Source of the DNA: an uncultured Oscillibacter sp.
GTDB lineage: Bacteria > Bacillota > Clostridia > Oscillospirales > Oscillospiraceae
Assembly (NCBI GenBank): GCA_910578935.1
Contig: CAJTSM010000004.1
Coordinates: 62,001-126,000 of the forward strand
Direction of reading: 5' to 3'
DNA length: 64,000 nucleotides
The notes below the pieces were generated by a model, which worked only from the letters and a program-made list of their open reading frames with translations, was not told where the DNA came from and made no database searches. Position 1 is the stretch's first letter. Each line of letters begins with the position of its first letter. The translations under genes and the position numbers were made by a program. Below, piece by piece: positions 32,187 to 40,668 of the stretch.

Positions 32187-34169
32187 TCAGCGGATGGTGA
32201 TGGAATCCCGGTCCTTCACCGCCTGGCTGAAGCCGCATTCTGTTCCGTTTACCGCCAGATGGACAGGGCCTTCCAGCTTCTCAAAATCCACGCCGGAGCG
32301 CTCCAGAAGGTCCATAACATAATAGGGCTGGCCGTTCTCCTTGGGCGGCAGGACCATGGGCTTGCCATTCAGGAGAATTTCCACCTCCCGCTTGCGGATC
32401 CGGGGCTTTACCTGCTCCAGCTTGGAGGAAGCCGCTTCCGGCGGCTCTTCCCCCGCTGTTTCCGCTTTCAAGGACCCGGCGGGAACGGATAGCGCGGCCG
32501 CCTCCGCTTTCGGGGCGGGGACCGTCTCCTCCGGCGGTTCCGAAGGCTCCTCCGGCTGAGGCGGCAGGGGCGGCACCAAACCGGCGGGGCCCTCCAGGGT
32601 TAAAATCACATCTCCCTGGTGGAGGGGGGCTTTCAAGTCTCCCTCCCGGTTGTTCAGCAGAACCCGTCCGGAGAAGTTTTTCCCCAGCAGCTCCCCAAGG
32701 GTCTTGGCGGCATCCTTGCCGCTGCGGGCGGGCTGGAAACGGATGCTGTCCCCGGCGTGGACCACAGCGTTAATGGCCGTCTCTTCCCCGTTCACCCGGA
32801 GGATCGCAGGGGCGGCAGGCTCTCCCCGGAGAACCATACGCCGCCCGTTGAGCGTCACGCCCAGGTTCTTTCCGGAGTGTCCCAGCATATCGGCGTAGGT
32901 ATAGCCGTTCATCAGCAGAATATCCCGAACTGTCAGTACGCCGCTGCGGAAGAGCTTGGCGGTTTCCCCGTTAAGCGTAATGACGTAACTGTCGTTCAAA
33001 AGACCCAGGCCGGCGGAAACGGCAATGCCCAGGGGCGTGGCATACTCCGGATTGTTTAAGTCGATGTCATCGGCAAAGGCGCTTTTGGCAAAATTATTCC
33101 CCGCAATGGCCACCCGGCGTTCATCCATGCCAAGGCTGACGGCAACCTTCTCCCGGAGTCCGTCCAGCTTGCTGCCGCCCCCAGCCAGAAACAGCGCTGA
33201 GGGCGGACCACCGTTGAGCTCCGTCACCTGAGCGGCGATGGCCTCCGCCAGACGGCCCATAGGCTCCTGAATGGCGGCGTGAATCTCCTCAAAGGCGGCG
33301 GTATTCTCCAGTCCCAGGATATCCGTATAGTGGGCGTCCTCCCCGGGGCGGAGATTCCGTTTCATCTCCTCGGCGGTCTGGAAATCTACCAGGAAAGCCC
33401 GCATGATGGCCTCCGTCACCTCATCCCCGGCAATGGTAGCCATGGTATATCCGGTGACGCTGCCGTCCCGGCATACGGCAATATCCGTGGTTCCCGCGCC
33501 AATATCCACCAACGCCAGGTTTAAAAGCCGCAGCTCCACCGGGATCGCGGCGTTCATGGCGGCAATGGGTTCCAGCGTCAGGCTGGAAACCTGGAGGCCG
33601 GCGGTGCGCATGGCGGCGTAAAGGCTCTCCACCACCTCGCCGGGAAGAAACGTGGCTACCACGTCCGCCTCCGCCTTTTGTCCGCTGTGATCCAGGAGGG
33701 AGGCCAGAGGATAGTTATCCAGCCGGTACTGGGCCACTGTGTAACCCACCATAAAAAACTGTTTTCGAACCTCATCCTCGATTTGCAGTCCCTCTTCCGC
33801 GGCGGAAAGGGCCCCCGCCTCCAGGCGGCTGATGGTTTCGGCGCTGATGGTTTTCTCCTCGCTGATATCCATGGTGAAGCTGCCGCTCTGGGTCCGCAGG
33901 GCCCGCCCGGCGGCCGCCACGCAGACCCGTTCCAGATGGATGCCCAGGCGCTCTTGCAGGCGCTCCGTCACGGTTCGGGCCAAGCCGCCCACCTGGTGGA
34001 TGTTATCAATCTGCCCATCCAGCATGGCGCGGCTTCCGTGCTCCGCCACCTCGATGTCCAGGGCTTTGAACCGGCCGCCGGAAGGCCTCCCCACAACGCC
34101 TACAACACTGCGGGTGCCGATATCCAGGGCAAAAATCAGATCCCGTTCCTGGGCTCTTAGATCCTTCAT
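32187..34169 (-). CDS. FtsA/PilM-like actin-fold ATPase with beta-grasp-like C-terminal modules
   Basis: 660 aa. Residues about 10-390 are an actin-fold ATPase of the FtsA/PilM type. The phosphate-1 motif is ALDIGTRSVVGVV, phosphate-2 is LVDIGAGTTDIAV, and the adenosine motif is ALFLAGGGSKLDGL. An inserted subdomain resembles FtsA 1C/SHS2. The C-terminal 260 residues are unlike FtsA. They hold three segments with the strand-helix-strand pattern of ThiS-like beta-grasp folds: NGETAKLF with VRDILL, VNGEETAI with HAGDSI, and LLNGKPMV with AVNGTECG and DSITIR. A Pro/Glu-rich linker separates the second and third. No amphipathic FtsA tail is seen. The start at 34169 has AAGGAG ahead; longer readings are non-conserved. 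Role unknown, perhaps a membrane-complex scaffold. Confidence 0.82.
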   Translation of the reverse strand: MKDLRAQERDLIFALDIGTRSVVGVVGRPSGGRFKALDIEVAEHGSRAMLDGQIDNIHQVGGLARTVTERLQERLGIHLERVCVAAAGRALRTQSGSFTMDISEEKTISAETISRLEAGALSAAEEGLQIEDEVRKQFFMVGYTVAQYRLDNYPLASLLDHSGQKAEADVVATFLPGEVVESLYAAMRTAGLQVSSLTLEPIAAMNAAIPVELRLLNLALVDIGAGTTDIAVCRDGSVTGYTMATIAGDEVTEAIMRAFLVDFQTAEEMKRNLRPGEDAHYTDILGLENTAAFEEIHAAIQEPMGRLAEAIAAQVTELNGGPPSALFLAGGGSKLDGLREKVAVSLGMDERRVAIAGNNFAKSAFADDIDLNNPEYATPLGIAVSAGLGLLNDSYVITLNGETAKLFRSGVLTVRDILLMNGYTYADMLGHSGKNLGVTLNGRRMVLRGEPAAPAILRVNGEETAINAVVHAGDSIRFQPARSGKDAAKTLGELLGKNFSGRVLLNNREGDLKAPLHQGDVILTLEGPAGLVPPLPPQPEEPSEPPEETVPAPKAEAAALSVPAGSLKAETAGEEPPEAASSKLEQVKPRIRKREVEILLNGKPMVLPPKENGQPYYVMDLLERSGVDFEKLEGPVHLAVNGTECGFSQAVKDRDSITIR

Positions 34170-34206
34170 AATGAGGCGCTCCTTTTCATGTCTCGCAGAG
34201 GCGCAA

Positions 34207-34247
34207 ATGATGCCAGAAAGCGGCACCGAACCGCCTTCTGGCATCAT
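34207..34247 (-). other. Long hairpin between the chemoreceptor and FtsA-like genes
   Basis: 12-bp stem ATGATGCCAGAA/TTCTGGCATCAT with an inner GCGG/CCGC stem. No T tract follows on either strand, so it is not a standard terminator; RNA-processing or attenuation is possible. A small UUCG-loop hairpin (GCCGG-TTCG-CCGGC on the minus strand) lies at 34328-34341, just after the receptor stop. Confidence 0.5.
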
Positions 34248-34351
34248 GGCAGGGGACTCTACTGCCAGCGCGGGATGGCGCGAGTAATCCTGCGTTCCTT
34301 CCATTGGCAGCTCGCGTCTTGATTCATGCCGGCGAACCGGCGGAAAATCGC

Positions 34352-36124
34352 TTAGTACTTGCTGAAGGTGCTGCCGCCGGCACTGTAACCGCTGTCGTAA
34401 GACACGTCGGCGCTGTCATCGGAGTAAGCGGGCGCGCTGTAGCTGCTGGACCCGCTGTCGTTGCGAAGGTGGAACTTGCTCAGCAGATCCTTCATCAGGC
34501 TGGCCTGGCTGCTCAGCTCCTCACTGGCGGCGGCAGACTGCTCGGAGGTGGCGGAGTTTGTCTGGACTACGCTGGAAATCTGGTCAATGCCCTCGGTGAC
34601 CTGGGCAATGGCCTCGGCCTCTTCCTCAACGGCCTGAGCAATCTCCTGAAGAGCGGTCATAGACTCGTTGGTGGCTTCCACCGTTTTATCCAGGGACTCG
34701 GAAACCCGGTTTACGATCTCACTGCCGTCCTGAACGGAGGTAATGGAGTTGTCAATCAGCTCCTTGGTCGCCTTGGCGGCCTGGTCCGACTTGGTGGCCA
34801 GGTTCCGGACCTCATCGGCAACCACCGCGAAGCCTTTGCCGGCGCTGCCCGCCCGGGCGGCCTCTACGGCGGCGTTCAGGGCCAGAATGTTGGTCTGGAA
34901 GGCAATGTTCTCAATGGTGGCGATGATTTTGCCGATCTCCTCGGAGGAACTGGAAATCTTCTCCATGGCCTTGACCATTTCATCCATATGGGCGGCACTT
35001 TCACGCAGGCGCTGGCCGGCGTTTTTGGAGTGCTCCATGGCCTGCTCGCTCCGCTTGGCGTTGCTCTGGGCCTTGGAGGAGATATCGGCAATGGTGGCGG
35101 ACAGCTCCTGAACGGCGCTGGCCTGCTCCGTGGCGCCCTGGGCCAGGGCCTGGGCGCCGGTGGACACCTGGTCGGAGCCGGAGGAAACCTGCTCGCCGCT
35201 GAGGCTGATCTGGGCCAGGGTGTCGCTGAGACTGCGGTTGATGACCCGGATGGACTTAAGCATATTGTTCAGCTCGCCGACATACAGCTGCTCCGCCTCG
35301 GTGCGGCAGTTGAAGTTGCCGTTGCCCATCTCCTCCAGGAGACGGCAGGCGTCCTTGATGACGCCGTCCAAGGTGTGCTGGCTGCTCCGCAGAGCGTCGC
35401 ACATCTCACCCAGTTCGCTCTTGCTCTCATAGTCCACAGGAATATCCAGTTTCCCCTCGCTGAAGCCCACCAGGGCGGCCCGGACCTTCTCCGTGGGAAT
35501 CACAATGCTCTTGATAATAATCAGGGCCAGCCGGAGAACCACAAAGGTAGCGATAATCATAGCCACCACGATGCAGATCATCGCGATGTTGGAAATCGTG
35601 CTCTGGCGCTTGATGATGGCTTGCTGCTCCGACTGGAGCTTATCCGCCAGCGCGTTGCCGGCGGCGGCCATCTGATTCAAAACGGGAGTGCAGTCTTTGA
35701 CAAGCATTTCGGCCGCCTGCTGCTGGCTGGTCCGGGCCGTCTGGCCGATATTCGTGGCCTCCTTCTCCCAGCTTTCCACCAGATTGATGAAGGCGTTCAG
35801 CTCGGTCTTGTCTTCCAGAGGATAGATATTGGCCAGTGTGGTCAGCTCCGTGCTCAGCTCGCTGATTTTGCTGTTTGTGGTGTCCACGCTGGACATGTCG
35901 CCGGACAGCACGGCGTCACGCAGATTTCGGGCGGCAATGTTGTAGTCAATGCGGCACTCGGACACCAGCTGGTTGGACTCGACATAGCTGTTCAAAATGG
36001 TGGTGTACTGTCCCTTCTGAACCGCCATCAAAACCAGCGACACAATGATAATAATCGCGGACACGACGATGGTAATCCCGAAACCCATGATCAGGCTCTT
36101 CCTGATCTTCATGTTTTTTATCAT
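34352..36124 (-). CDS. Methyl-accepting chemotaxis protein (4HB-type sensor)
   Basis: 590 aa. The first transmembrane helix is at about 12-33, followed by a four-helix-bundle extracellular sensor (about 35-175) and a second helix (about 180-205). A HAMP domain and the cytoplasmic signalling bundle follow, with the hairpin tip [19 protein letters not shown] and [13 protein letters not shown]. The last 50 residues are a Ser/Tyr/Asp-rich tail without a CheR-tethering pentapeptide. It signals to CheA through CheW. It lies within the run of minus-strand genes led by fliD, 61 bp after the FtsE-like gene; a GCCGATTA at 36171-36178 could be a weak SigD -10. The ligand cannot be read from the sequence. 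Confidence 0.95.
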   Translation of the reverse strand: MIKNMKIRKSLIMGFGITIVVSAIIIIVSLVLMAVQKGQYTTILNSYVESNQLVSECRIDYNIAARNLRDAVLSGDMSSVDTTNSKISELSTELTTLANIYPLEDKTELNAFINLVESWEKEATNIGQTARTSQQQAAEMLVKDCTPVLNQMAAAGNALADKLQSEQQAIIKRQSTISNIAMICIVVAMIIATFVVLRLALIIIKSIVIPTEKVRAALVGFSEGKLDIPVDYESKSELGEMCDALRSSQHTLDGVIKDACRLLEEMGNGNFNCRTEAEQLYVGELNNMLKSIRVINRSLSDTLAQISLSGEQVSSGSDQVSTGAQALAQGATEQASAVQELSATIADISSKAQSNAKRSEQAMEHSKNAGQRLRESAAHMDEMVKAMEKISSSSEEIGKIIATIENIAFQTNILALNAAVEAARAGSAGKGFAVVADEVRNLATKSDQAAKATKELIDNSITSVQDGSEIVNRVSESLDKTVEATNESMTALQEIAQAVEEEAEAIAQVTEGIDQISSVVQTNSATSEQSAAASEELSSQASLMKDLLSKFHLRNDSGSSSYSAPAYSDDSADVSYDSGYSAGGSTFSKY

Positions 36125-36185
36125 TTCCTGCTTCCTCCTCGTTTTCTTATAATGGATCAGTCTTTTATTCTAATCGGCTCCGGGA

Positions 36186-36923
36186 CTACACCACGTCGCC
36201 GTATCTTCCCTTCTCAACATCGCCGAAGATCTTTCCATCCACCAGCGTCACCACCCGGCGGCGCATAATGTTGACGTACCGGCTGGCATGCGTCGCCATG
36301 ACCACGGTCGTGCCCTTGCGGTTGACCTCCTGCAGCAGCTGAAACATGTCCCAAATGTTGTCATCGTCCAGGTTGGCGGTGATCTCGTCCAGCACCAGAA
36401 TGGGCGGGCTGTTGATCAGCGCCCTGGCCAGTTCCACCCGGCGGCACTCCCCAATGGACATTTCCACGGGATACCGGGACTCCACGCCCCGCATTCCCAC
36501 CAGGCCCAGAACTTTCTTCACCCGCAGGTCCACATGCTTCGTGCTCTCGAAACGCCGGCGGCCCACTTGGGCGGCCACCCAGAGATTTTCCTCCACGGTC
36601 ATCTTGCGGATCAGCGTCTGATCCTGCTGTACCCGGCCAAAGAGAATGGCCGCCCGGTTCTGACTCCAGGGAATCAGCTTGGAGAGGTCTTTCTGATCCA
36701 GATACACAGTCCCCTTGTCCGGCTTCAGCTTTCCGGAAATCAGGTCCAGCAGGGTACTTTTTCCCGCACCGCTGCTGCCAATGAGAAACACAAACTCTCC
36801 CTGCTTAATCGTGAGGTCAATGTCCTCTACGCCGACCTCATATTTCTTCCCCTTTTGTTCCTTCTGCTGCCGGCGGTCCAGTTTATAGTTCTTTGTTACG
36901 TTTTCAAGCGTGATCGTGGGCAT
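36186..36923 (-). CDS. FtsE-like ABC ATPase without visible FtsX partner
   Basis: 245 aa. Walker A GSSGAGKST at 49-57, Q-loop region GRVQQDQTLI, and Walker B ILVLDEIT with H-loop ATHAS. The overall pattern (GEFVFLIGSSGAGKSTLLDL, then FtsE-like KMTVEENLWVAAQ) is closest to FtsE. The signature is MSIGE instead of LSGGE, and Walker B is followed by Ile-Thr rather than Pro-Thr. A basic insertion RRQQKEQKGKK lies near residue 18. No permease gene (ftsX) lies on either side. The start at 36923 has GGGAG ten bases upstream; a longer in-frame reading passes through a hairpin and is rejected. It sits between the FliT-like gene and the receptor. Function in cell-wall hydrolase control or flagellum insertion is inference. 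Confidence 0.82.
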   Translation of the reverse strand: MPTITLENVTKNYKLDRRQQKEQKGKKYEVGVEDIDLTIKQGEFVFLIGSSGAGKSTLLDLISGKLKPDKGTVYLDQKDLSKLIPWSQNRAAILFGRVQQDQTLIRKMTVEENLWVAAQVGRRRFESTKHVDLRVKKVLGLVGMRGVESRYPVEMSIGECRRVELARALINSPPILVLDEITANLDDDNIWDMFQLLQEVNRKGTTVVMATHASRYVNIMRRRVVTLVDGKIFGDVEKGRYGDVV

Positions 36924-37022
36924 ATTCCGCGCTCCCGTAATCTTGAGTCGCCGCTTTGCCCAAAAAGGGGATTCCCCTTTCCCGGCGAACGGCGTTTCCG
37001 CATCCAACCATACGCGCGCAAA

Positions 37023-37047
37023 GGCGGAAGCCCGGCCGGCTTCCGCC
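37023..37047 (-). terminator. Weak hairpin after the fliD-fliS-fliT-like genes
   Basis: 10-bp stem GGCGGAAGCC/GGCTTCCGCC with a 5-nt loop. On the minus strand it is followed only by TTTGCGC-like sequence, so termination is probably partial and the FtsE-like gene may be reached by read-through. Confidence 0.4.
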
Positions 37048-37071
37048 GGGCTCCGGCTTTTGCGCGTTTTC

Positions 37072-37458
37072 TCATTGGTAAATGGACTTCTCTCCCGCAA
37101 GCTTCCGGTTGACCACCCGGTCCAAGTCCACAAGTTGTTTCAAGATCCGCTGATTTGCGCCGACCTGGCCCACCAGGGGAGCCTCCGCCTCTGTCTCTGC
37201 CCCCGCGCCCTGCAAAAGGGCGTTCAGGCGGTTTGCGTCGGCGCCGGTCATGGCCTGACGCTGCTGGTCCAGGGCCTCGTGGGCCCTGACCAGCTTCTCA
37301 GTGGGCTCTTGCCGCATGGAAACCAACAGCTGCGCCGAAATCCGGTCGTCCCGGTCCACTGCCTCTGCCAACTGGCGGGTCAAATCCAGGGCCTCGCCCA
37401 GCGCGGCGTAAATCCGTTTCAACTGTACATGGGCGTCTAAGAGCGCTGATGCTTCCAT
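37072..37458 (-). CDS. Putative FliT-like flagellar chaperone
   Basis: 128 aa, all-helical, with heptad-like Leu/Ala (ALLDAHVQLKRIYAALGEAL; LDLDRVV near the end). No signal or membrane segment. It lies 8 bp downstream of fliS in the order fliD-fliS-(FliT-like), the usual place for FliT, the FliD chaperone. The sequence is too divergent to be sure. Alternatively it could be a FlgN-like or DUF flagellar helper. Confidence 0.6.
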   Translation of the reverse strand: MEASALLDAHVQLKRIYAALGEALDLTRQLAEAVDRDDRISAQLLVSMRQEPTEKLVRAHEALDQQRQAMTGADANRLNALLQGAGAETEAEAPLVGQVGANQRILKQLVDLDRVVNRKLAGEKSIYQ

Positions 37459-37466
37459 ACCGATCC

Positions 37467-37844
37467 CTACTTTCCCGAATCTCCGCTCTTTTGCGCCTGG
37501 CGGAAGGCGTCCCGCAGTTCACCCACCATGGATTTTACGTGGGTCAAAACCTCCTTGCGGCGGCCGATCTTTGCCCGGCCCAATTCATACGTAAAATATT
37601 CGTAGAGCTGAGCCAGGTTTCCGCTGATGGGATACTGCCGGTCCAGCGTGGAGTCCAAATAATCGACGATGGCGACGGCCCGCTCAATGGAGGACTCATA
37701 AACAGGGTAATTCTTCTGGTCCAGCATGAGCTCCGCCTGGGACAGGCGCTTATAAAGCTCATCATACAGCAGCAGCAGCAATTCCCCTTGGGTCATGGTA
37801 TTGACGCTCTGCTCCTTGTATTGCTGGTAGCCTTTCATATCCAT
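37467..37844 (-). CDS. fliS: Flagellin export chaperone FliS
   Basis: 125 aa, standard FliS length. It begins MKGYQQYKEQSVNTMTQGEL, matching the family Y-x-x-N/Q...T..P-x-x-L start, and continues with LLLLYDELYKRL and a C-terminal helix. FliS binds flagellin C-terminus and keeps it unfolded for export. It is 27 bp downstream of fliD, as usual. Flagellin itself is not in the window. Confidence 0.95.
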   Translation of the reverse strand: MDMKGYQQYKEQSVNTMTQGELLLLLYDELYKRLSQAELMLDQKNYPVYESSIERAVAIVDYLDSTLDRQYPISGNLAQLYEYFTYELGRAKIGRRKEVLTHVKSMVGELRDAFRQAQKSGDSGK

Positions 37845-37871
37845 TGTCTGTGGATCACCGCCTTATTCATA

Positions 37872-40502
37872 TCAGCCGCCCATCAGCTGGGAGAAATAGG
37901 AGCTCTGGGAATTCATCTGCAAAATCAGCTGTTCCAGCCGGGAGAACTGGTTCGTGTAATAGTCCACCTTATCGGTCATCTTATCCTGCCAGCTCTCGAT
38001 CTGCTTGTCGATGTTGTCCAGCTCTTTCTGGATGGTATTGTTGTACATGGTGCTGGGCGCAAAAGGAGAGCCCGCCTTGTCCACCAGCACACCCTTGCCG
38101 CCGCTGGTCTTGCCATAGAGGTCCAGCGGCTGCTTCAGCGCCTGCATCAGGCCGTTGCTCTTGGCGCCGCCCTCCGTGCTGGCGGTAAACGCGTCCCGCA
38201 CTGCGTCGGGGTCCTTGTTCAGGGCGTCCCGGAACTTCGTCTCATTAAACTCCAGGGTGCTCAGGCCGTTGGAGTAGCTGACGGTGATGCCCGCGGCCCG
38301 GAGCGCGTCGCCGTGCTCGCCGGTGATCGACACGGCGGAGGTCAAGCGCTGGTACAAGGTGGCCAGGTCCCGGTCTCCAAAGAGGATTCCCTCCTTAGCT
38401 TTCTCCGTCCAGTTCTTGATGGCGCTCTCAGTCAAGCCCTCCTCATCCTCTTCGGTCAAAGGCTCGTAATACGCGCCGTTGGACCGCTGGGCAGGCAGCG
38501 TGGAGTAGGCATTCTTGATCTCCGTCACCATGGCGTTGTAGTCTTCCACCATCTGCTTCACAACGTCCACGATCTTGTCGGCGTCGGAGCTGGTTTCAAA
38601 GGTGACGGGCTCCGTGTTCACTTTCTTCGTAAAGTCGAAAACGATGTTGCCGTTCTCATCCAGCAAGTCGTTGCCGTCGGCATCCTTCTGCGCGGCATAG
38701 CCAAAGGCGCCCTTCAGGGTGATGGTCATGCCGTCCATCTCCACACTGTTGGAGCTGCGGGTAATCTCACCCAGGGAAGTGCCGTTGACAGTGGCCTCAA
38801 AGATGGCGTCCTGGCCGGCCTTATAGGTGTCGTTCGCCTTGGGATCGCCGAACAGCTTCGCGGACAGGCCCTCAAAGCTGATCTCGCTGTTCGTGCCGGT
38901 GTCCTTGGCGGTGAACGTCAGATTGTTCGTCAGCTTGGAATAGCCCACCTTGACGCTGGAGTCGCTGCTGCTGTTCATCGTGTTGATCACATCGTCCAAG
39001 GTGCTGTTCGCGTTGAACTGCCCGGCTTCCTTGCCGTTAATCTTGAAGGAGTACAGCAGGTCGCCGTTGTCGTCCACCGCATCCTCGTCGGTTACGATCA
39101 CGTTGCCGTTGTCGTCCACTTTCTTCACCTTGGCAACCTCCAGGCCCACGAAGGCATCCTTGCCCAGCAGGTCCCCCAGGGTCTTGCCGGTGTTGAGGTA
39201 GCTGGTGACCTTCTTGCTGTCGCCAAAGCCCAGAATCTCGCCCTTCGTAGAGCTGACCGAGAAGGTGGAGCCCTTCTGCGCAACCTCGAACTGGAACTGG
39301 ACGCCCTTGCCGGCGCTGCCGTCCGCGTTGGCGTTGCTGACCGTGAGCTTGGAAGAGCCGTCGGCGTTCTTGCCGAAGGCGGCGTCAATCTTATCCTGGA
39401 ACGCGGCTACAAACGCCTTGTCCCGCCGCTCCTGCCGGTCGGCCTTCGTGAGGGCGCGGGGATCGTCCTTCAGGGCCTTCTTGAGGCTTTCGACCTCCTT
39501 ATCGGTGAGGCCCGTCGTGTCCAGCTTGTTAATAATCTCATCGGGGGTGGGCAGGCTGATCGTTTTGGTCACGCCGTCCAGCGTGATCTCCATGCTGCCG
39601 CCCCGGGTCATCAAATACTCGTAGCTGCTCATAGTGGTCTTCGCCAGAGCGCCCGCGCCGACCGTCAGCTCATGGATCTGGGAGTTTTCCTTGCTGCTGG
39701 GCTCCTGTCCGCCAAGCAGCAGGTCCTTGGCGGTGCCGCTGGCCCGGCTGACATAGACGTTGTTGCCCTTGGGGTCCGCGAAGGTGATCTTGCCGTCTTT
39801 GACCTCGGCCTTAATCACATTGTCCAGCAGTTCTTTGCCGGTGTAAGTCTTGGTGCCGATGGAGACGCTTTGTCCCTCCAGCTGCTTATTGATCTCGGCG
39901 GCCAAATCCTCGGCGCTGTTATAGGTCTTCGTCTCGTCAAAGTTGATGGACAGATAGCTCCGGTCGCTGGAGCCGCCATAGGCCAGAGTCAAAGAACCGT
40001 TCAGGCTGCTGATGTCAATGCTCTTGTCCAGGTCCATAGTCCCGGCGGCGGAGGCGCTCACCGAACTGCTGCCGAAGCTGGAGGTTGTCTTGTCCAGCAC
40101 CGAGCCGCTGAGGGTGAAAGACGCGGAGGTGGCCAGCTGCTTGACCCGGTCAATGCGCACATCGCTGCTGGACCGGCCAATTGCGGAAACCATATCGGCG
40201 TTCTTGCCCTTGGCTATGGTTTTCACCGCCTGGTTGAAAAAGCTGGTGGACATCAGGTTGTTCGCGGAACGATAGGAGGTGTATTTCTCGGAGAAGAGGG
40301 ACATCTTGTTGATGATGCTCCGGTATGCCTCCTGTTTCCACTCCGTCTTCGTGCGCTTTTGCTGTAAAGAGGTAATCTTGTTTTTGTACGCGGATATTGC
40401 GTTTTCGATCATGCTCTCCGTGTCCATGCCGCTGGCAAGGCCGGTGATCACGTTTCGATTTCCGTAAATGCTTTTGGAACTGCTAATACCGCTGACTGCC
40501 AT
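37872..40502 (-). CDS. fliD: Flagellar filament cap FliD
   Basis: 876 aa, well above the usual 450-650. The N-terminal FliD domain (VITGLASGMDTESMIENAIS, then KTEWKQEAYRSI) and the C-terminal coiled domain (YTNQFSRLEQLILQMNSQSS) are canonical. The added length is in the central exposed region (about 90-700), which includes Asp/Asn/Gly-rich repeats such as DDNGNVIVTDEDAVDDNG. FliD caps the filament and inserts flagellin. The start at 40502 has AAGGGAG nine bases upstream; an in-frame ATG at 40550 lies in a leader hairpin with no ribosome site. It is transcribed divergently from the ParA-like gene, behind a SigD-like promoter candidate. Confidence 0.95.
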   Translation of the reverse strand: MAVSGISSSKSIYGNRNVITGLASGMDTESMIENAISAYKNKITSLQQKRTKTEWKQEAYRSIINKMSLFSEKYTSYRSANNLMSTSFFNQAVKTIAKGKNADMVSAIGRSSSDVRIDRVKQLATSASFTLSGSVLDKTTSSFGSSSVSASAAGTMDLDKSIDISSLNGSLTLAYGGSSDRSYLSINFDETKTYNSAEDLAAEINKQLEGQSVSIGTKTYTGKELLDNVIKAEVKDGKITFADPKGNNVYVSRASGTAKDLLLGGQEPSSKENSQIHELTVGAGALAKTTMSSYEYLMTRGGSMEITLDGVTKTISLPTPDEIINKLDTTGLTDKEVESLKKALKDDPRALTKADRQERRDKAFVAAFQDKIDAAFGKNADGSSKLTVSNANADGSAGKGVQFQFEVAQKGSTFSVSSTKGEILGFGDSKKVTSYLNTGKTLGDLLGKDAFVGLEVAKVKKVDDNGNVIVTDEDAVDDNGDLLYSFKINGKEAGQFNANSTLDDVINTMNSSSDSSVKVGYSKLTNNLTFTAKDTGTNSEISFEGLSAKLFGDPKANDTYKAGQDAIFEATVNGTSLGEITRSSNSVEMDGMTITLKGAFGYAAQKDADGNDLLDENGNIVFDFTKKVNTEPVTFETSSDADKIVDVVKQMVEDYNAMVTEIKNAYSTLPAQRSNGAYYEPLTEEDEEGLTESAIKNWTEKAKEGILFGDRDLATLYQRLTSAVSITGEHGDALRAAGITVSYSNGLSTLEFNETKFRDALNKDPDAVRDAFTASTEGGAKSNGLMQALKQPLDLYGKTSGGKGVLVDKAGSPFAPSTMYNNTIQKELDNIDKQIESWQDKMTDKVDYYTNQFSRLEQLILQMNSQSSYFSQLMGG

Positions 40503-40538
40503 AATGCTACACTCCCTTCTGAAATTAAAGGTGACGGT

Positions 40539-40560
40539 CCCCGGCCCCATGGGCCCGGGG
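40539..40560 (-). other. GC-rich hairpin in the fliD leader
   Basis: CCCC-GGG-CCC / GGG-CC-GGGG stem with one bulge, between the fliD promoter candidate and its ribosome site. It could act as a translational control structure; CsrA is encoded here, but I see no clear GGA in the loop. Confidence 0.4.
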
Positions 40561-40600
40561 TCATCAAGTTAGAATTTTTTTGATATTCCTCTATGATTTT

Positions 40601-40627
40601 TTATCGACATATAGTATAATAAAAATA
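40601..40627 (-). promoter_or_regulatory. Candidate SigD-type promoter for fliD operon
   Basis: On the minus strand: TATT (40624-40627), 15-bp spacer, GTCGATAA (40601-40608). The -10 matches sigma-28 at 7 of 8 positions, and the arrangement is the same as at cheA. Confidence 0.52.
40615..40620 (+). promoter_or_regulatory. -10 box TATAAT for the ParA-like/ComFB operon
   Basis: TATAAT lies 49 bp before the TTG start at 40669, with no good -35 at the right distance. It overlaps the fliD promoter candidate on the other strand, so the two directions may compete. Confidence 0.45.
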
Positions 40628-40668
40628 AGAGGTCCCCGTTTAGTTTTTACAGTAAGGAGGAAAATCCT

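Noticed and set aside
36171..36178. GCCGATTA on the minus strand before the chemoreceptor
   Set aside because: Good -10 match but the -35 position reads GACG, so I did not list it as a promoter.
34304..36268. Plus-strand open frame of 654 codons opposite the chemoreceptor
   Set aside because: Receptor hallmark sequences on the other strand leave no doubt; the antisense product has Leu/Gly/His low complexity.
37449..40367. Long plus-strand open frame (972 codons) opposite fliS and fliD
   Set aside because: Shadow of fliD; His/Leu/Gly-rich translation without domains, and spans two well-supported genes.
40539..40560. fliD leader hairpin as a CsrA target
   Set aside because: No convincing GGA in the loop; kept only as an unexplained hairpin.
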